Shown piece by piece: positions 5,102 through 5,178 of a DNA stretch of 5,178 bases. How positions within the stretch are numbered: the stretch's first letter is position 1; each line of letters starts with the position of its first letter. The stretch comes from Elusimicrobiota bacterium (GTDB lineage Bacteria; CG03; SLGR01; JAGXOG01). The notes beneath the pieces are model-generated. The model had not been told where the DNA came from. It ran no database searches and worked only from the letters and a program-made list of their open reading frames with translations. A program made the translations under genes and the position numbers. The stretch covers positions 1 through 5,178 of the forward strand of contig JAQICQ010000109.1 in the NCBI GenBank assembly GCA_027858455.1. The letters run 5' to 3'.

Positions 5102-5178
5102 AATTATGGTTTTTTAGATTGTAGTAAGCGTTATGTCTCGAATTGTGTTTTAGCAGCAACTTGCTGTGAAAGTATTTC

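Noticed and set aside
5094..5120. Promoter from TTGACT (5094-5099) and TAGATT (5115-5120)
   Set aside because: The spacer is 15 nt and the -10 matches only four of six bases. The -35 also overlaps the end of the predicted RNA helix. Not strong enough to list.
5133..5153. ATG at 5133 as the start of a downstream gene
   Set aside because: The frame stops after six codons (MSRIVF) and has no ribosome site. No protein gene start could be supported before the window ends.
5007..5178. tRNA or a known riboswitch in the final gene-free stretch
   Set aside because: No T-loop GTTCGA-type motif in a cloverleaf context, and none of the familiar riboswitch core sequences (TPP, cobalamin, c-di-GMP, SAM) is visible.

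Overview
The window looks like chromosomal DNA from an AT-rich, Gram-negative-type (diderm) bacterium. The evidence is a predicted outer-membrane beta-barrel protein, an OmpH/Skp-type periplasmic chaperone and two predicted lipoproteins. Nothing visible fixes the phylum. The gene mix and base composition would fit an uncultured diderm lineage, but that is a guess. No transposase, integrase, CRISPR array, tRNA, rRNA or phage gene was seen.

Layout, all genes on the + strand: (1) positions 1-207 hold the 3' half of a response-regulator receiver domain, starting at its phospho-acceptor Asp codon. (2) Positions 208-405 are an AT-rich intergenic stretch with a good sigma70-type extended -10 promoter (281-309). 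(3) Positions 406-4457 form a tight five-gene run with gaps of 26, -4, 2 and 32 nt: a DUF6263-like lipoprotein, a DUF3078/DUF481-like outer-membrane protein, a PHP-domain metal-dependent phosphoesterase, a HIT-family nucleotide hydrolase, and an M48 (Ste24/CAAX protease 1-type) membrane metalloprotease. (4) Positions 4458-4571 are a second gap with a short palindrome and a perfect TTGACA box. (5) Positions 4572-5006 encode a lipidated OmpH/Skp-like chaperone with a regular glutamine-rich helix. (6) Positions 5007-5178 hold no protein gene. They can fold into a 14-bp helix containing G-U pairs, capped by a second hairpin, with a bulge complementary to the last bases of the window.

Functionally, the first two operon genes and the last two genes point to the envelope (lipoprotein, outer-membrane protein, membrane protease, chaperone for outer-membrane proteins). 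The PHP and HIT genes are cytoplasmic phosphoester/nucleotide enzymes, locked to the outer-membrane protein gene by an ATGA overlap and a 2-nt gap. Whether they act together is unknown. The least explained part of the window is the structured region after the OmpH gene.
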